The notes under the pieces: model-generated | Seen by the model: only the letters and a program-made list of their open reading frames with translations | The model's database searches: none | Told to the model about the DNA's origin: nothing | Shown: positions 20,931 to 31,276 of the stretch, piece after piece | How positions within the stretch are numbered: position 1 is the stretch's first letter | How the letters are laid out: each line of letters starts with the position of its first letter | Program-made: the position numbers and the translations under genes | Assembly (NCBI GenBank): GCA_027449025.1 | Contig: DAIDMK010000011.1 | Coordinates: forward strand, 1-64,000 | Length of the DNA: 64,000 nucleotides | DNA from: Lutibacter sp. | GTDB lineage: Bacteria > Bacteroidota > Bacteroidia > Flavobacteriales > Flavobacteriaceae | Direction of reading: 5' to 3'

Positions 20931-21887
20931 GTGTTAAAATTAACAAACATATCATTTGGCTACACTTCAAAAGAAGTCTTAAAAAACATTAGCTTTAAAG
21001 CCAAAAATGGCGATTATATTGCTATTATCGGCGAAAGCGGGTCTGGAAAAAGCACACTGCTGGAAATTATTTACGGACTCCTACATATTGAAAAAGGAAC
21101 TGTTCATTGGAACGATGAAAAGTTGCTAGGACCCAATTTTAGGTTAATTCCCGGCGAAGATTTTATGAAATATTTACCGCAGGATTTCGATTTAATGCCC
21201 TACACAACAGTTGAAGAAAATATTGGAAAATACATTTCGAGTCAGGATAAAAACAAAAGCAAACGCATCAGGGAATTGCTAAAAGTTGTAGATATGACCG
21301 AGTTTTCTCAAACAAAAGTCAAAAACCTAAGTGGCGGACAAAAACAACGAGTCGCCATCGCCAAAGTAATGGCGAAAGAACCTGAGGTTTTATTGCTCGA
21401 TGAACCATTTAGCCATATCGATAATTTTAGAAAAAACATACTTCGAAGAGACCTTTTCAACTATTTAAAATCGAAAAATATTTTGTGTATTGTGGCAACG
21501 CATGATACTACCGATGCACTTTCTTTTGCCGATAAAATTTTAGTGATCAGAAACGGAAAATTAATTGCGAACAGCACACCTGAAAAATTATATACAAATC
21601 CTAAAAGCGCCTATATTGCTTCTTTTTTTGATGAAATTAATAAAATCCCATTATGTGAAATTGATTCAAAGGACACCACCAAAAAATCAATTTTATTGTA
21701 TCCAAATCAGATTAAATTGACAGAAAAAGAAGGAATTAAAGCAAAAGTTGTCGCTTCATATTTTAAAGGAAAAAATTATTTAATTGAAGCAATTTTAAAC
21801 AAATCTACCTTATTTTTTGAACACCATGTGGCCTTGGAAATCAATCAAAAAATATTTTTAAAATTTGCAAAAAGCGAAGCAAAATAG
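20931..21887 (+). CDS. ABC transporter ATP-binding protein with TOBE-like C-terminus
   Basis: IGESGSGKSTLLEIIYGLL, LSGGQKQRVAIAKVMAKEPEVLLLDEPFSH; GTG start, 4 bp after previous stop. Confidence 0.88.
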   Translation: MLKLTNISFGYTSKEVLKNISFKAKNGDYIAIIGESGSGKSTLLEIIYGLLHIEKGTVHWNDEKLLGPNFRLIPGEDFMKYLPQDFDLMPYTTVEENIGKYISSQDKNKSKRIRELLKVVDMTEFSQTKVKNLSGGQKQRVAIAKVMAKEPEVLLLDEPFSHIDNFRKNILRRDLFNYLKSKNILCIVATHDTTDALSFADKILVIRNGKLIANSTPEKLYTNPKSAYIASFFDEINKIPLCEIDSKDTTKKSILLYPNQIKLTEKEGIKAKVVASYFKGKNYLIEAILNKSTLFFEHHVALEINQKIFLKFAKSEAK

Positions 21888-21891
21888 CCAT

Positions 21892-23271
21892 TTATATATT
21901 TTTGATTGGCAAAGAAATAAAAACGCTAGTTCCCCTATTTTCATTGCTTTCAATCCAAATAGTTCCTTTATTTATTGTCAAAAATTCTTTACAAAGTTTT
22001 AAACCCAATCCTGTTCCACTTTCCTCGTTAGTTCCTAAAGTTGATATTGTAGTATCTATTTCAAAAACTTTTAATTGAGATTCCTTTGCCATCCCAATTC
22101 CATTATCAACTACTGCGATAGTGCAGGTGTTATTGGCTTCATCAATTTTATCTAAAACAATTTCAATTTTTCCACCATTTGGCGTAAATTTTATGGCATT
22201 TGATATAATATTTCTAATCACTGTATCTATCATATCAGAATCGGCAAAAACAAATAGTTTCTCTTCAAAATCCCAGCTCAGTGTCATATTTTTCAACTTT
22301 ACCTGAGAATTAAAAAGACATATATTGTTAAACACAACTTCATGAAGATTTAATTTGGAGGGTTCATAACTTATCAATCCGGCGTTGGCGCTAGCCCATT
22401 TTAATAGATTATCCAATAAATTAAAGGTGTTTTTACTGTTTTGGTAAAGGGCTTTGGTTAGTTTCTCTCTTTTTTCATCACTAATTTTATTTTTATTTAG
22501 CCAAAGAAGCTCCCCAATTTGATGAAGCCCCCCTAGCGGACCCCTTAAATCGTGCGCAATAATTGAGAAAAACTTATTTTTACTTTTGTTTAATTCAGAG
22601 AGTTTTTGATTGTCCTTTTCTATAATTTCATTGTCCTTTTCTTTTAAAATAAAAATTAACAGTAAAGGAATAACCAAGTTAAGAATCAAGAAAAATATAA
22701 GCGGAATAACGAGCATAAAATTTGTTGAATACACGATGACATCAACTTTGAAAAAAGCGCTAATTGCGCGCATTAAAAGCGATAAGGATGCCAATGCCAA
22801 TATGTAACCGGTTAGAAACTGAATTTTAGTTTTCCCTTTTTCCGTTAATAGAATATACGCGGTAAAGGCATAAATAATTGAAACACTTAAAGAAACAACA
22901 GTCATTCTTTCGCTAATTGTGGACGTACTAAAGAAACTTATTGCTATGGAAAAAAATACAGGAATTAATAGAAATCGTTTAAAATGCTTTGAATCAAATT
23001 TACGTTCTATAAAGGAAATGCAATAAATTTCGTAAAAAACAATAAATAAATTTATGGTGGTATTGATAATAATTCCTATCGGAGTTGGTTCACTTTTTCT
23101 TAATGAAAGCATAATTAAAAAAATAATGCCTATTATTCTCGACAGCATGAAAATATAAATGATAGGATTTTTTACCTTATATAATTTAATATAAGTGGCA
23201 AAAAGAGAGATAATAAATATATTTGCTGCCGCGGTGAATATAAATAAGGTTTTTACGTCAATATCTATCAT
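21892..23271 (-). CDS. Membrane sensor histidine kinase (orphan)
   Basis: Multiple N-terminal TM helices; FFSIIAHDLRGPLGGLHQIGELL H-box; IISNAIKFTPNGGKIEI; GTGLGLKLCKEFL. Confidence 0.9.
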   Translation of the reverse strand: MIDIDVKTLFIFTAAANIFIISLFATYIKLYKVKNPIIYIFMLSRIIGIIFLIMLSLRKSEPTPIGIIINTTINLFIVFYEIYCISFIERKFDSKHFKRFLLIPVFFSIAISFFSTSTISERMTVVSLSVSIIYAFTAYILLTEKGKTKIQFLTGYILALASLSLLMRAISAFFKVDVIVYSTNFMLVIPLIFFLILNLVIPLLLIFILKEKDNEIIEKDNQKLSELNKSKNKFFSIIAHDLRGPLGGLHQIGELLWLNKNKISDEKREKLTKALYQNSKNTFNLLDNLLKWASANAGLISYEPSKLNLHEVVFNNICLFNSQVKLKNMTLSWDFEEKLFVFADSDMIDTVIRNIISNAIKFTPNGGKIEIVLDKIDEANNTCTIAVVDNGIGMAKESQLKVFEIDTTISTLGTNEESGTGLGLKLCKEFLTINKGTIWIESNENRGTSVFISLPIKNI

Positions 23272-23515
23272 TAATTATTTATTTACGATTTTTGATTTAC
23301 GATTTCTGAACCATTTGCCTTTAAACTTTTAATTTCAAACTTTCCTTGAAATTTGGCGAAAATTATTTTAAAGAATTTAATTTTGTTGGTAATACTTTTA
23401 TGCAAAGTTTAACTAAGCGGTTCAAAGTTGCTTCTTAATGAATCCTGTGAAATATTCTTTTTCAAAGGCCAATTAATCACATTTAAAGATGCGTTTTTAA
23501 CTATTAATTAGGAGG

Positions 23516-23947
23516 CTATTTCCCCGTACTTCCAAATCCGCCAGCACCGCGTTTTGTTTCGCTTAAAACTTCCACTTCTTCCCAATTGGCGCGTTCGTGT
23601 TTGGCGATGACCAATTGCGCTATGCGTTCCCCATCATTTATCACAAAATTTTCATTGGAAAGGTTGACCAAAATCACACCAATTTCACCTCTATAATCGG
23701 CATCTACAGTGCCAGGGGCATTCAAAACTGTAATGCCGTTTTTTGCTGAGAGTCCGCTTCTTGGGCGAACTTGTGCTTCAAATCCTACTGGAAGCGCAAT
23801 AAACAACCCCGTTTTTACAATGGTGCGTTCCAATGGTTTTAGGGTGATGGATTCAACAATATTGGCGCGTAAATCCATTCCTGCCGAAGCAGCTGTTTCA
23901 TAACTTGGCAATGCGTGTTTCGATTTGTTAGTAATTTGTATTTGCAT
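23516..23947 (-). CDS. dut: dUTP diphosphatase
   Basis: [56 protein letters not shown]. Confidence 0.97.
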   Translation of the reverse strand: MQIQITNKSKHALPSYETAASAGMDLRANIVESITLKPLERTIVKTGLFIALPVGFEAQVRPRSGLSAKNGITVLNAPGTVDADYRGEIGVILVNLSNENFVINDGERIAQLVIAKHERANWEEVEVLSETKRGAGGFGSTGK

Positions 23948-23956
23948 GATATTTTA

Positions 23957-24802
23957 TTATTTTATGTGATAAAGCCAGGAAACAACTTCTAAAAATTCAC
24001 TCCGCCAAAAGGCTTCGTTATGTTCACCATCCGGATTTATTTTTGTTTTTAAGTTTTTTGATTTAAAACTGGTATTTAACAACAATTTTTCTATTCTTTG
24101 AGTGTCTTTATCAGTGTTATCACCTTCTTTTCCGCCCACCAACAAAAATAATTTTACGTTTTTTAAATTCCCTTTTTCTTTGGTGAAATCTACAACTTTT
24201 TCTGAAAACCAAAATGAAGTGGATAATGCGCCAATTTTCCCGAAAGATTTGGGATATTGAAGTCCGCCGTAATATGAAATTAATCCGCCCAAAGAACTGC
24301 CGATTAATCCGGTATATTTTTGTTGGGATTTAGTTCGATAATTTTTATCGATATAAGGTTTTAGTTTATTTACGATAAAACCCATATAAGTTGCCCCTTT
24401 TCCGCCGCCATATTTTTCGTTTTTCCAAGGCGTATATTCGTTGATGCGTTCTTCACCTCCATTTTCAATTCCTACCACAATAAATCCCTTTCCTGTTTTT
24501 TCGTATAATTTATTTAAGGTTTCATCAACTTCCCATTCTCCAGCATAAGAAGTCGATGCATCAAATAAATTTTGTGCATCGTGCATATAAATTACCGGAT
24601 ATGTTTTTGAAGTACTGTCGTAATTTGGCGGTAAATAAATCCAAATTTTATGGCTGATATTGTTAAGGCTGGGAATTACAAATTCCTTTTTCAGTAAGGA
24701 TACATTTGAAGTGGCGGTCGATTTTTTTTCAGAAGTATTTTGGGAAAAAACAATCGAAACACCTAAAACAGTAGTTATGAGAAAGGAAAAACAGGATTTC
24801 AT
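23957..24802 (-). CDS. Alpha/beta hydrolase, esterase D/enterobactin-esterase-like, secreted
   Basis: IWIYLPPNYDSTSKTYPVIYMHDAQNLFDAS, TGLIGSSLGGLISYYGGLQYP (GxSxGG). Confidence 0.85.
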   Translation of the reverse strand: MKSCFSFLITTVLGVSIVFSQNTSEKKSTATSNVSLLKKEFVIPSLNNISHKIWIYLPPNYDSTSKTYPVIYMHDAQNLFDASTSYAGEWEVDETLNKLYEKTGKGFIVVGIENGGEERINEYTPWKNEKYGGGKGATYMGFIVNKLKPYIDKNYRTKSQQKYTGLIGSSLGGLISYYGGLQYPKSFGKIGALSTSFWFSEKVVDFTKEKGNLKNVKLFLLVGGKEGDNTDKDTQRIEKLLLNTSFKSKNLKTKINPDGEHNEAFWRSEFLEVVSWLYHIK

Positions 24803-24804
24803 TC

Positions 24805-25176
24805 TTAAAAGTTATTTAACCAATCCAAAGCGGCGCTTTTAGTGGCAAAGATTTCAAATTTATATTTATTTGTTTTTACAAATTCCAAATACAACATAGA
24901 AAGTACCGTGTTATTGGGATCATCAATAATTATGGCATCAATAATCATTTCATATTTTTTTGGAGACTTATAATTCTCCTTCACTATAATTTCTAAATCT
25001 TCGATGGTAAAATTAAAGTTTGCATTACGTGAATCTGTTAAAATTCTTAATTTTCTGGGATAGTAGACGTTCTCTTTTGTTGCGATAATATAATTTGTAA
25101 TTTCAGACAAAATTATATCTCCTTCAAATGTAGCTTCTAGAATTTTACTATACTGATTTAATTTCGCTGTTACCAT
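24805..25176 (-). CDS. SpoIIAA/STAS-like hypothetical protein
   Basis: 123 aa; MVTAKLNQYSKILEATFEGDIILSEITNYI...RKLRILTDSRNANF. Confidence 0.55.
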   Translation of the reverse strand: MVTAKLNQYSKILEATFEGDIILSEITNYIIATKENVYYPRKLRILTDSRNANFNFTIEDLEIIVKENYKSPKKYEMIIDAIIIDDPNNTVLSMLYLEFVKTNKYKFEIFATKSAALDWLNNF

Positions 25177-25200
25177 AATTTATTTATACTGTATTAAAAA

Positions 25201-26655
25201 TCATCGTTTAATCATGGCTAAAATTTCCTTTTTTTCATTCCAAAAAATGAGCATTGCAAAAACAAAGACCAATAAAATGGAAACGAAATAATTTTCCCTA
25301 AAATAGGTAAAGGATATGAATGAAAGCACGATGGAAACCAGCAAATAACTACCTGATTTTTTTAAATTGTACGGAACCCGATAATGCTTATCGCCAATAA
25401 AATAGGACAGCACCATCATACTTCCATAAGCCAAAAGTGTTGCCCAAGCTGATGCAATATAACCAATAATAGGTATCAAAGCAACATTGATAATTATTGT
25501 AATTATTGCACCAATGATAGAAAACAACATTCCGTAACGAGTTTTGTCGGTTAATTTGTACCAAACAGACAAGTTGTGGTAAATTCCCAAAAACAAATTG
25601 GCCAATAGAACAATAGGCACAATGGCAATGGCTTCCCAATATTGCTGATTGATAAACAACTGTTTAATAAAATCAAGAAAAACCACAATTCCTACAAAAA
25701 CCAAGGCACCAACAATGATAAAGTAGTTTAAAATTCGGGCGTAAGTTTCTCGTGCGTCTTTATGGTCGGAGTGGTTAAAAAAGAACGGTTCCGCACCCAA
25801 TCGAAAGGCCATAATGTATAAATTCATAAAAATGGCCAACTTGTAACAGGCCGAATAAATTCCCATAACTGATTTATCCATCATTTGCCCGATTAAAAAT
25901 TTATCCAGATTTTCATTAATTACATAAGCAATTCCGGCAATGGCAATTGGCCAGCTGTAATTCAACATTTTTTTAAATAGAACACCGTTAAAATGCCATT
26001 TAAATTTCATCAGAAACGGCAACAGTAAAATTAATGAAGCCGCGCTTCCAATAAGGTTGGCGATAAATATAAAATTAACGATGGATGTACTTTCGAATAT
26101 GGTATTTAAAAATTCTGGAACATGTTTTTCACTGGCTTTAATTTCAGGAATAAACTTCAAAAAAATCAAGTTTATGGCCACAATGATACCCACATTAATC
26201 ATTTTGATTGCCGTATATTTTATAGGTCTGTTTGAGGCACGTAAATAAGCAAAAGGAACTACGGAAACTGCATCAATCGCTAAAATGCCAATTAATAATT
26301 TAAACTGCAAAGGATTTTCACTGAAGTCGAATATATTTGTAAAAAAGCCTGAAAATATAAAAGCGATTAGCACAAATACCATCGTGGCAACAAATACGCT
26401 TATAAATGAGGTTGAAATTAAGGTGTCTTTTTTTTCTTCAGCCTTGTAAAACCTGAAAAATGCGGTTTCCATACCAAAGGTTATCACCACGGTAAATAAG
26501 GCAATCCAAATATAAAAATTGGTATTTTCGGCATAATTGCTAGCCGGCAAAGCATCGGTATGTATGCGAACCAGCAAAAAGTTAATTACTCTCGGTAAAA
26601 CCGCAGCAATTCCGTAAATAATAGTGTCTTTAAAAAATCGTTTAAGTGCGCTCAA
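25201..26655 (-). CDS. Polysaccharide biosynthesis protein / MATE-like oligosaccharide flippase
   Basis: 484 aa polytopic protein; FFKDTIIYGIAAVLPRVINFLLVRIHTDALPASNYAENTNFY. Confidence 0.88.
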   Translation of the reverse strand: MSALKRFFKDTIIYGIAAVLPRVINFLLVRIHTDALPASNYAENTNFYIWIALFTVVITFGMETAFFRFYKAEEKKDTLISTSFISVFVATMVFVLIAFIFSGFFTNIFDFSENPLQFKLLIGILAIDAVSVVPFAYLRASNRPIKYTAIKMINVGIIVAINLIFLKFIPEIKASEKHVPEFLNTIFESTSIVNFIFIANLIGSAASLILLLPFLMKFKWHFNGVLFKKMLNYSWPIAIAGIAYVINENLDKFLIGQMMDKSVMGIYSACYKLAIFMNLYIMAFRLGAEPFFFNHSDHKDARETYARILNYFIIVGALVFVGIVVFLDFIKQLFINQQYWEAIAIVPIVLLANLFLGIYHNLSVWYKLTDKTRYGMLFSIIGAIITIIINVALIPIIGYIASAWATLLAYGSMMVLSYFIGDKHYRVPYNLKKSGSYLLVSIVLSFISFTYFRENYFVSILLVFVFAMLIFWNEKKEILAMIKR

Positions 26656-26846
26656 TGGTGAATTTTAGTGTAAACATGATTAAAGTATAAATGTACAAAA
26701 GTAATAACTATGTGGGCTATTCACATAAACCATTATTAATACGAGGATTTTAAGATTTACTAGTGATTTTTCTTTGGATGTTCCCTTTTTATTAATAAGA
26801 ATAATACCCATCCATTGGACTCTTTTAACCAAAATCAAATGTAATA

Positions 26847-26878
26847 AAAAAACCCTCACCGAAAACGGTAAGGGAAAA
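26847..26878 (-). terminator. Orphan Rho-independent terminator-like hairpin
   Basis: Minus strand CCCTTACCGTTTTCGGTGAGGGTTTTTTTATT; located between divergent genes. Confidence 0.6.
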
Positions 26879-27112
26879 TTGTTGTGAAAAAGATGGGGTT
26901 GATAACAAAAAAGAATTTTGTTACTTTTATAAAGATATTAAATAGATTATTCAATTGATGTTTTTTGGGATAATACATATTAAGTTTAAATAAACAAAAG
27001 CCTAAATTTCTAAACTATCAATATTAGTGACATCAATTGTATCAATAAAATAATTTTGGATATTTAAAATATTAGTTTCCTAATTTTAGGAGGGCGTTTA
27101 AGTTAGTTTTTT

Positions 27113-27120
27113 TACTTTTG
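27113..27120 (+). promoter_or_regulatory. Candidate -7 box for gpsA
   Basis: TACTTTTG matches TAnnTTTG, 20 bp before ATG. Confidence 0.45.
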
Positions 27121-27140
27121 GTCTCTAAAAATGTCAAAAA

Positions 27141-28136
27141 ATGAGTACAAACCCTAAAATTGCCGTCTTTGGTGGTGGAAGTTGGGCAACGGCCATCGTA
27201 AAAATGTTGTGTGAAAATTCGGAACAGGTTGGCTGGTATATGCGAAATCAAAGCGCCATTGATTATATCAAGGAAAATGAGCACAATCAAAATTACTTGA
27301 GCTCTGCAGAGCTTGACGGGAAAAAGTTATATTTATTAAGTGATATAAATGAATTGGTTCGATATGGTGATATTTTAATTTTTGCCATTCCATCAGCATT
27401 TTTGAAAGGAGAATTGGATAAAATTACCGAAGACCTCTCATCAAAAATTGTGTTTTCGGCCATAAAGGGAATTGTTCCAGAAAGCGGATTGATTGTAGGT
27501 GAACATTTTCATAAAAACTATAAAATTCCTTTTAAAAACATTGGCGTTATTGCTGGTCCCTGTCATGCGGAAGAAGTTGCAATGGAGCGATTATCATATT
27601 TAACCATCGCCTGTCAGGATGATAGAAATGCCGTTCTTTTAAGCAAATATTTATCGAGTCATTACATAAAAACAAAAACATCAGACGATATTATTGGTAC
27701 AGAATATGCTGCAATGCTTAAAAACATTTACGCTATAGCGGCTGGTATGGCGCATGGTTTGGGTTATGGAGATAATTTTCAGGCGGTTTTAATGTCGAAC
27801 TCTATTCGCGAAATGAAGCGTTTTATACGAAAAGTTCATAAAATGAAACGCAATATCAACAACTCGGCTTATTTGGGCGATTTATTGGTGACTGGCTATT
27901 CTGTTTTTAGCCGGAATAGGATGTTTGGCAATATGATTGGTAAAGGATACACCGTTAAAAGTGCGATGATGGAAATGAGTATGATTGCAGAGGGGTATTA
28001 TGCAACAAAAAGCGCCTATTTAATAAATGAAAAAAACAAGGCAAAAACACCTATTATTAATGCTGTCTATGAAATATTATACCAAAATAAAAACCCTAAA
28101 CAAATTTTTAAAGAACTGACGGATGAATTTGATTAA
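27141..28136 (+). CDS. gpsA: NAD(P)H-dependent glycerol-3-phosphate dehydrogenase
   Basis: IAVFGGGSWATAIVKML, GVIAGPCHAEEVA, TEYAAMLKNIYAIAAGMAHGLGYGDN. Confidence 0.96.
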   Translation: MSTNPKIAVFGGGSWATAIVKMLCENSEQVGWYMRNQSAIDYIKENEHNQNYLSSAELDGKKLYLLSDINELVRYGDILIFAIPSAFLKGELDKITEDLSSKIVFSAIKGIVPESGLIVGEHFHKNYKIPFKNIGVIAGPCHAEEVAMERLSYLTIACQDDRNAVLLSKYLSSHYIKTKTSDDIIGTEYAAMLKNIYAIAAGMAHGLGYGDNFQAVLMSNSIREMKRFIRKVHKMKRNINNSAYLGDLLVTGYSVFSRNRMFGNMIGKGYTVKSAMMEMSMIAEGYYATKSAYLINEKNKAKTPIINAVYEILYQNKNPKQIFKELTDEFD

Positions 28137-28437
28137 TTAAATATTCTAATCAATAAGTAATAAAGTACCTTGAGTTTGAAGTACTTTGTTTATAAATTAT
28201 AAATGAATTTTCATTAATCAAAACCACACAGCTTAATTAAAAACGAATAGTTTATATAAATAAGTAAAAAACAAAGCGATTTATATCATTGCTTAAATTA
28301 GAATCAATTTAATTTTAGGCAGACTAGACTATAGGCACTAATAACTCACAAAATATTATTTTTTAAAAATAACTCAAATAAAATTCAAGAACATGCGTAA
28401 TTATTAGTACTTTAGTGCTTTAATTAATTTTTTAACA

Positions 28438-28629
28438 ATGAAAAAAGGAACAGTAAAATTCTTCAACCAAGCAAAAGGATTTGGATTTATCACCGAGGAA
28501 ACTTCAAAAAAAGACTACTTCGTACACATTACCGGACTAATTGACAAAATTAGTGATGGAGATGAAGTTGAATTCGAACTAGAAGAAGGAAAAAAGGGGT
28601 TAAGCGCAGTAAATGTAAAAGTAATTTAA
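28438..28629 (+). CDS. Cold-shock domain protein
   Basis: MKKGTVKFFNQAKGFGFITEETSKKDYFVHITGL (RNP1/RNP2). Confidence 0.96.
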   Translation: MKKGTVKFFNQAKGFGFITEETSKKDYFVHITGLIDKISDGDEVEFELEEGKKGLSAVNVKVI

Positions 28630-28656
28630 TATTTATTCGTTGTCTTTAAAAAATTA

Positions 28657-28685
28657 AAACCAGTCAATATTGACTGGTTTTTTTT
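28657..28685 (+). terminator. Rho-independent terminator after cold-shock gene
   Basis: AAACCAGTCAATATTGACTGGTTTTTTTT. Confidence 0.85.
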
Positions 28686-28796
28686 AATTCAAAACTTTTT
28701 GAAGAGATTAAATTATCAAAATCACGAGTAGTTTTTGTACATTTGAAACCGTTTTCAAATGCTTTTGTAAACTCAAAAAGAAGTATTAATTTTTAA

Positions 28797-29333
28797 ATGA
28801 TTGAGATGGGCGTTAAAATAGGAATAATATACTCAACGGTTGACGGGCAAACATTGAAAATTTGTAACAAATTAAGAGAAGTTCTTCAACAAAATAATCA
28901 GGAAGTTGATTTATTTTCAATTGAGGATTTTAATGAAGACATTTCCAAATATGACAAGTTGATTATTGGTGCTAGCATAAGATATGGCGTGCATAACAAT
29001 AAAGTAATTGAATTTATAAAAACGAATAAAAAGGGACTTGATTCCATAAAAACAGCCTTCTTCTCTGTAAATTTGGTAGCTCGAAAACCAGAAAAAAATA
29101 CTCCTGAAACAAATCCGTACGTGGTGAAATTTTTTAAGACCATCGATTGGAAACCTACTTTAGTAAAAGTTTTTGCCGGAAAATTGGACTATAAAAAATA
29201 TTCATTTTTTGATCGTAAAATGATTCAATTAATTATGTGGATGACCAAAGGACCCACAAATACAGAAGCTGAAATTGAATATACAAACTGGGAAAAAGTT
29301 AATGAATTTGGTATAGCGCTAAATAACTTATAA
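28797..29333 (+). CDS. hemG: Flavodoxin-domain protein, HemG-like menaquinone-dependent protoporphyrinogen oxidase
   Basis: IGIIYSTVDGQTLKICNKL, LIIGASIRYGVHNNKVIEFI, FFSVNLVARKPEKNTPETNPYV, MIQLIMWMTKGPTN. Confidence 0.88.
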   Translation: MIEMGVKIGIIYSTVDGQTLKICNKLREVLQQNNQEVDLFSIEDFNEDISKYDKLIIGASIRYGVHNNKVIEFIKTNKKGLDSIKTAFFSVNLVARKPEKNTPETNPYVVKFFKTIDWKPTLVKVFAGKLDYKKYSFFDRKMIQLIMWMTKGPTNTEAEIEYTNWEKVNEFGIALNNL

Positions 29334-29412
29334 GATTTGCCCACCAAATAACCCACGAATTTTTGGGCTAAAAACTTACCCCAAAAACGAAAACATAAAA
29401 TAATATAAATCA

Positions 29413-29448
29413 GGTGCAAAATAAATAGTTTTTGCACCGGTTTTTAGC
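29413..29448 (+). terminator. Hairpin/terminator after hemG-like gene
   Basis: GGTGCAAAA taaatagt TTTTGCACC followed by GGTTTTT. Confidence 0.55.
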
Positions 29449-29451
29449 ACA

Positions 29452-29483
29452 GACCTTTTTTTGGGATATCCCAAAAAAAGGTC
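29452..29483. promoter_or_regulatory. 32-bp perfect palindrome upstream of SulP gene
   Basis: GACCTTTTTTTGGGAT|ATCCCAAAAAAAGGTC, both arms exact. Confidence 0.7.
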
Positions 29484-29512
29484 AAACTTTTGAATATAAT
29501 AACTTTATAAAA

Positions 29513-31198
29513 ATGAAAAAAGGAGAATTTACGCCTAAATTTTTCACGCTTTTAAGAGCGGGAATTACCAAAAAACAAATGTCTAATGATGTTATGGCGG
29601 GAATTATTGTTGGAATTGTTGCTTTACCTTTAGCCATTGCTTTTGCAATTGCGTCAGGAGTATCCCCTGAAAAAGGACTTATAACGGCTGTTATTGCAGG
29701 GATTGTTATTTCTGTTTTAGGAGGTAGCCGCGTTCAAATTGGTGGTCCTACGGGTGCATTTATTGTGATTCTTTATGCCATAGTTCAGGAGCATGGAGTT
29801 AATGGACTTACCATCGCCACGTTTATGGCTGGATTTATAATTATGGGAATGGGTTTTGCAAAACTCGGCAATTATTTAAAATTTATTCCATATCCGCTAA
29901 TTGTCGGGTTTACAAGTGGCATTGCACTCATCATTTTTTCTTCCCAAATCAAGGATTTATTTGGAATGCCAATTGACTCCCTGCCGGCTGATTTTGTTGA
30001 CAAATGGATAATTTATGGAAGTCATTTTACGCAAATTAATTGGGTTGCATTTGCCATTGCCATAATAACCATATTAATCTCTCTTTTTTTTATTAAGATT
30101 ACCGCTAAAATTCCAGGCTCCATAGTTGCCATTGTTTTAAGCACCGCTGCAGTTTACTATTTTGACCTTCCTGTGGAAACAATTGAAACTAAATTTGGTG
30201 AGATTCCGAATAGTATTTCCATGCCTCCTATTCCACATATTGATTTTGCGATTATCAAATCGCTTATACAACCCGCCATTGCCATCGCTTTATTGGGAAG
30301 TATTGAATCCCTTTTATCTGCCGTGGTTGCTGATGGTATGATTGGTGGGCGTCATCGTTCTAATATGGAACTGGTAGCGCAAGGTGCCGCAAATATTTTT
30401 TCAGGACTTTTTGGGGGTATTCCAGCCACAGGAGCCATTGCCAGAACAGCCACCAATATAAAAAATGGTGGTAGAACACCAATTTCAGGAATTGTGCATG
30501 CGATTGTACTTTTATTGATTATGATGTTGATGGCGCCTGTGGCAAAGCTAATCCCACTATCGTGTTTGGCTGGGATATTAATTGTAGTTGCTTGGCATAT
30601 GGGAGAATGGCATCATTTTATCGCCTTATTTAGAAGTAATAAAATGGACATAGTTGTGCTGCTTACCACTTTTTTTCTTACTGTATTTTTCGATTTAATT
30701 TTAGCCATAGAAATAGGAATGATTTTATCAAGTTTTATTTTTATGAAGCGAATGAGTGAGTCCACATCCATAAAAAACGCATCAAATATACTTGCTTCTG
30801 ATGATGATTTTGGCGATAGACTTTTTGAGGAAGAATTGACAGAAATTCCTAAACATGTCCATTTATATGAAATTAACGGCCCCTTGTTTTTTGGAGCCTC
30901 ACAAAAATTTCAGGAGATAATTACCGATTTAAACCAACAGCCCAAAATATTGATATTAAGAATGAGAAATGTCCCATTTATTGATGCTACAGGAATAAAT
31001 AGGCTGAAAGAAATTTGCGCACAATTACAGTTAAAAGGAACCGCCGTAATAATATCTGGCGCAAATCATGAGGTAAAAATGGAATTGCTGAAAGCCAATA
31101 TTTATATAATGGTCAGTAAATATAATATTCATGACAATATTAATAGTGCCATACAACGTGCTAAAAAGATTCTAGAGGCGGAAAGTGACCTAGACTAA
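29513..31198 (+). CDS. SulP family inorganic anion transporter with C-terminal STAS domain
   Basis: GIIVGIVALPLAIAFAIASGVSPEKGLITAVIAG; STAS: VPFIDATGINRLKEI. Track ORF starts at 29432 inside hairpin; family alignment favours Met at 29513. Confidence 0.94.
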   Translation: MKKGEFTPKFFTLLRAGITKKQMSNDVMAGIIVGIVALPLAIAFAIASGVSPEKGLITAVIAGIVISVLGGSRVQIGGPTGAFIVILYAIVQEHGVNGLTIATFMAGFIIMGMGFAKLGNYLKFIPYPLIVGFTSGIALIIFSSQIKDLFGMPIDSLPADFVDKWIIYGSHFTQINWVAFAIAIITILISLFFIKITAKIPGSIVAIVLSTAAVYYFDLPVETIETKFGEIPNSISMPPIPHIDFAIIKSLIQPAIAIALLGSIESLLSAVVADGMIGGRHRSNMELVAQGAANIFSGLFGGIPATGAIARTATNIKNGGRTPISGIVHAIVLLLIMMLMAPVAKLIPLSCLAGILIVVAWHMGEWHHFIALFRSNKMDIVVLLTTFFLTVFFDLILAIEIGMILSSFIFMKRMSESTSIKNASNILASDDDFGDRLFEEELTEIPKHVHLYEINGPLFFGASQKFQEIITDLNQQPKILILRMRNVPFIDATGINRLKEICAQLQLKGTAVIISGANHEVKMELLKANIYIMVSKYNIHDNINSAIQRAKKILEAESDLD

Positions 31199-31276
31199 AT
31201 TTAATTAATTTTTAATTATATTTACAACGCTAATAGTTGCTGAAAACAAAATAACTTAAATGAACCTACTCCACGT

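Noticed and set aside
29432-29512. N-terminal extension of the SulP ORF (MHRFLAQTFFWDIPKKGQ...)
   Set aside because: It is translated from the hairpin/palindrome region; the SulP family start fits the Met at 29513.
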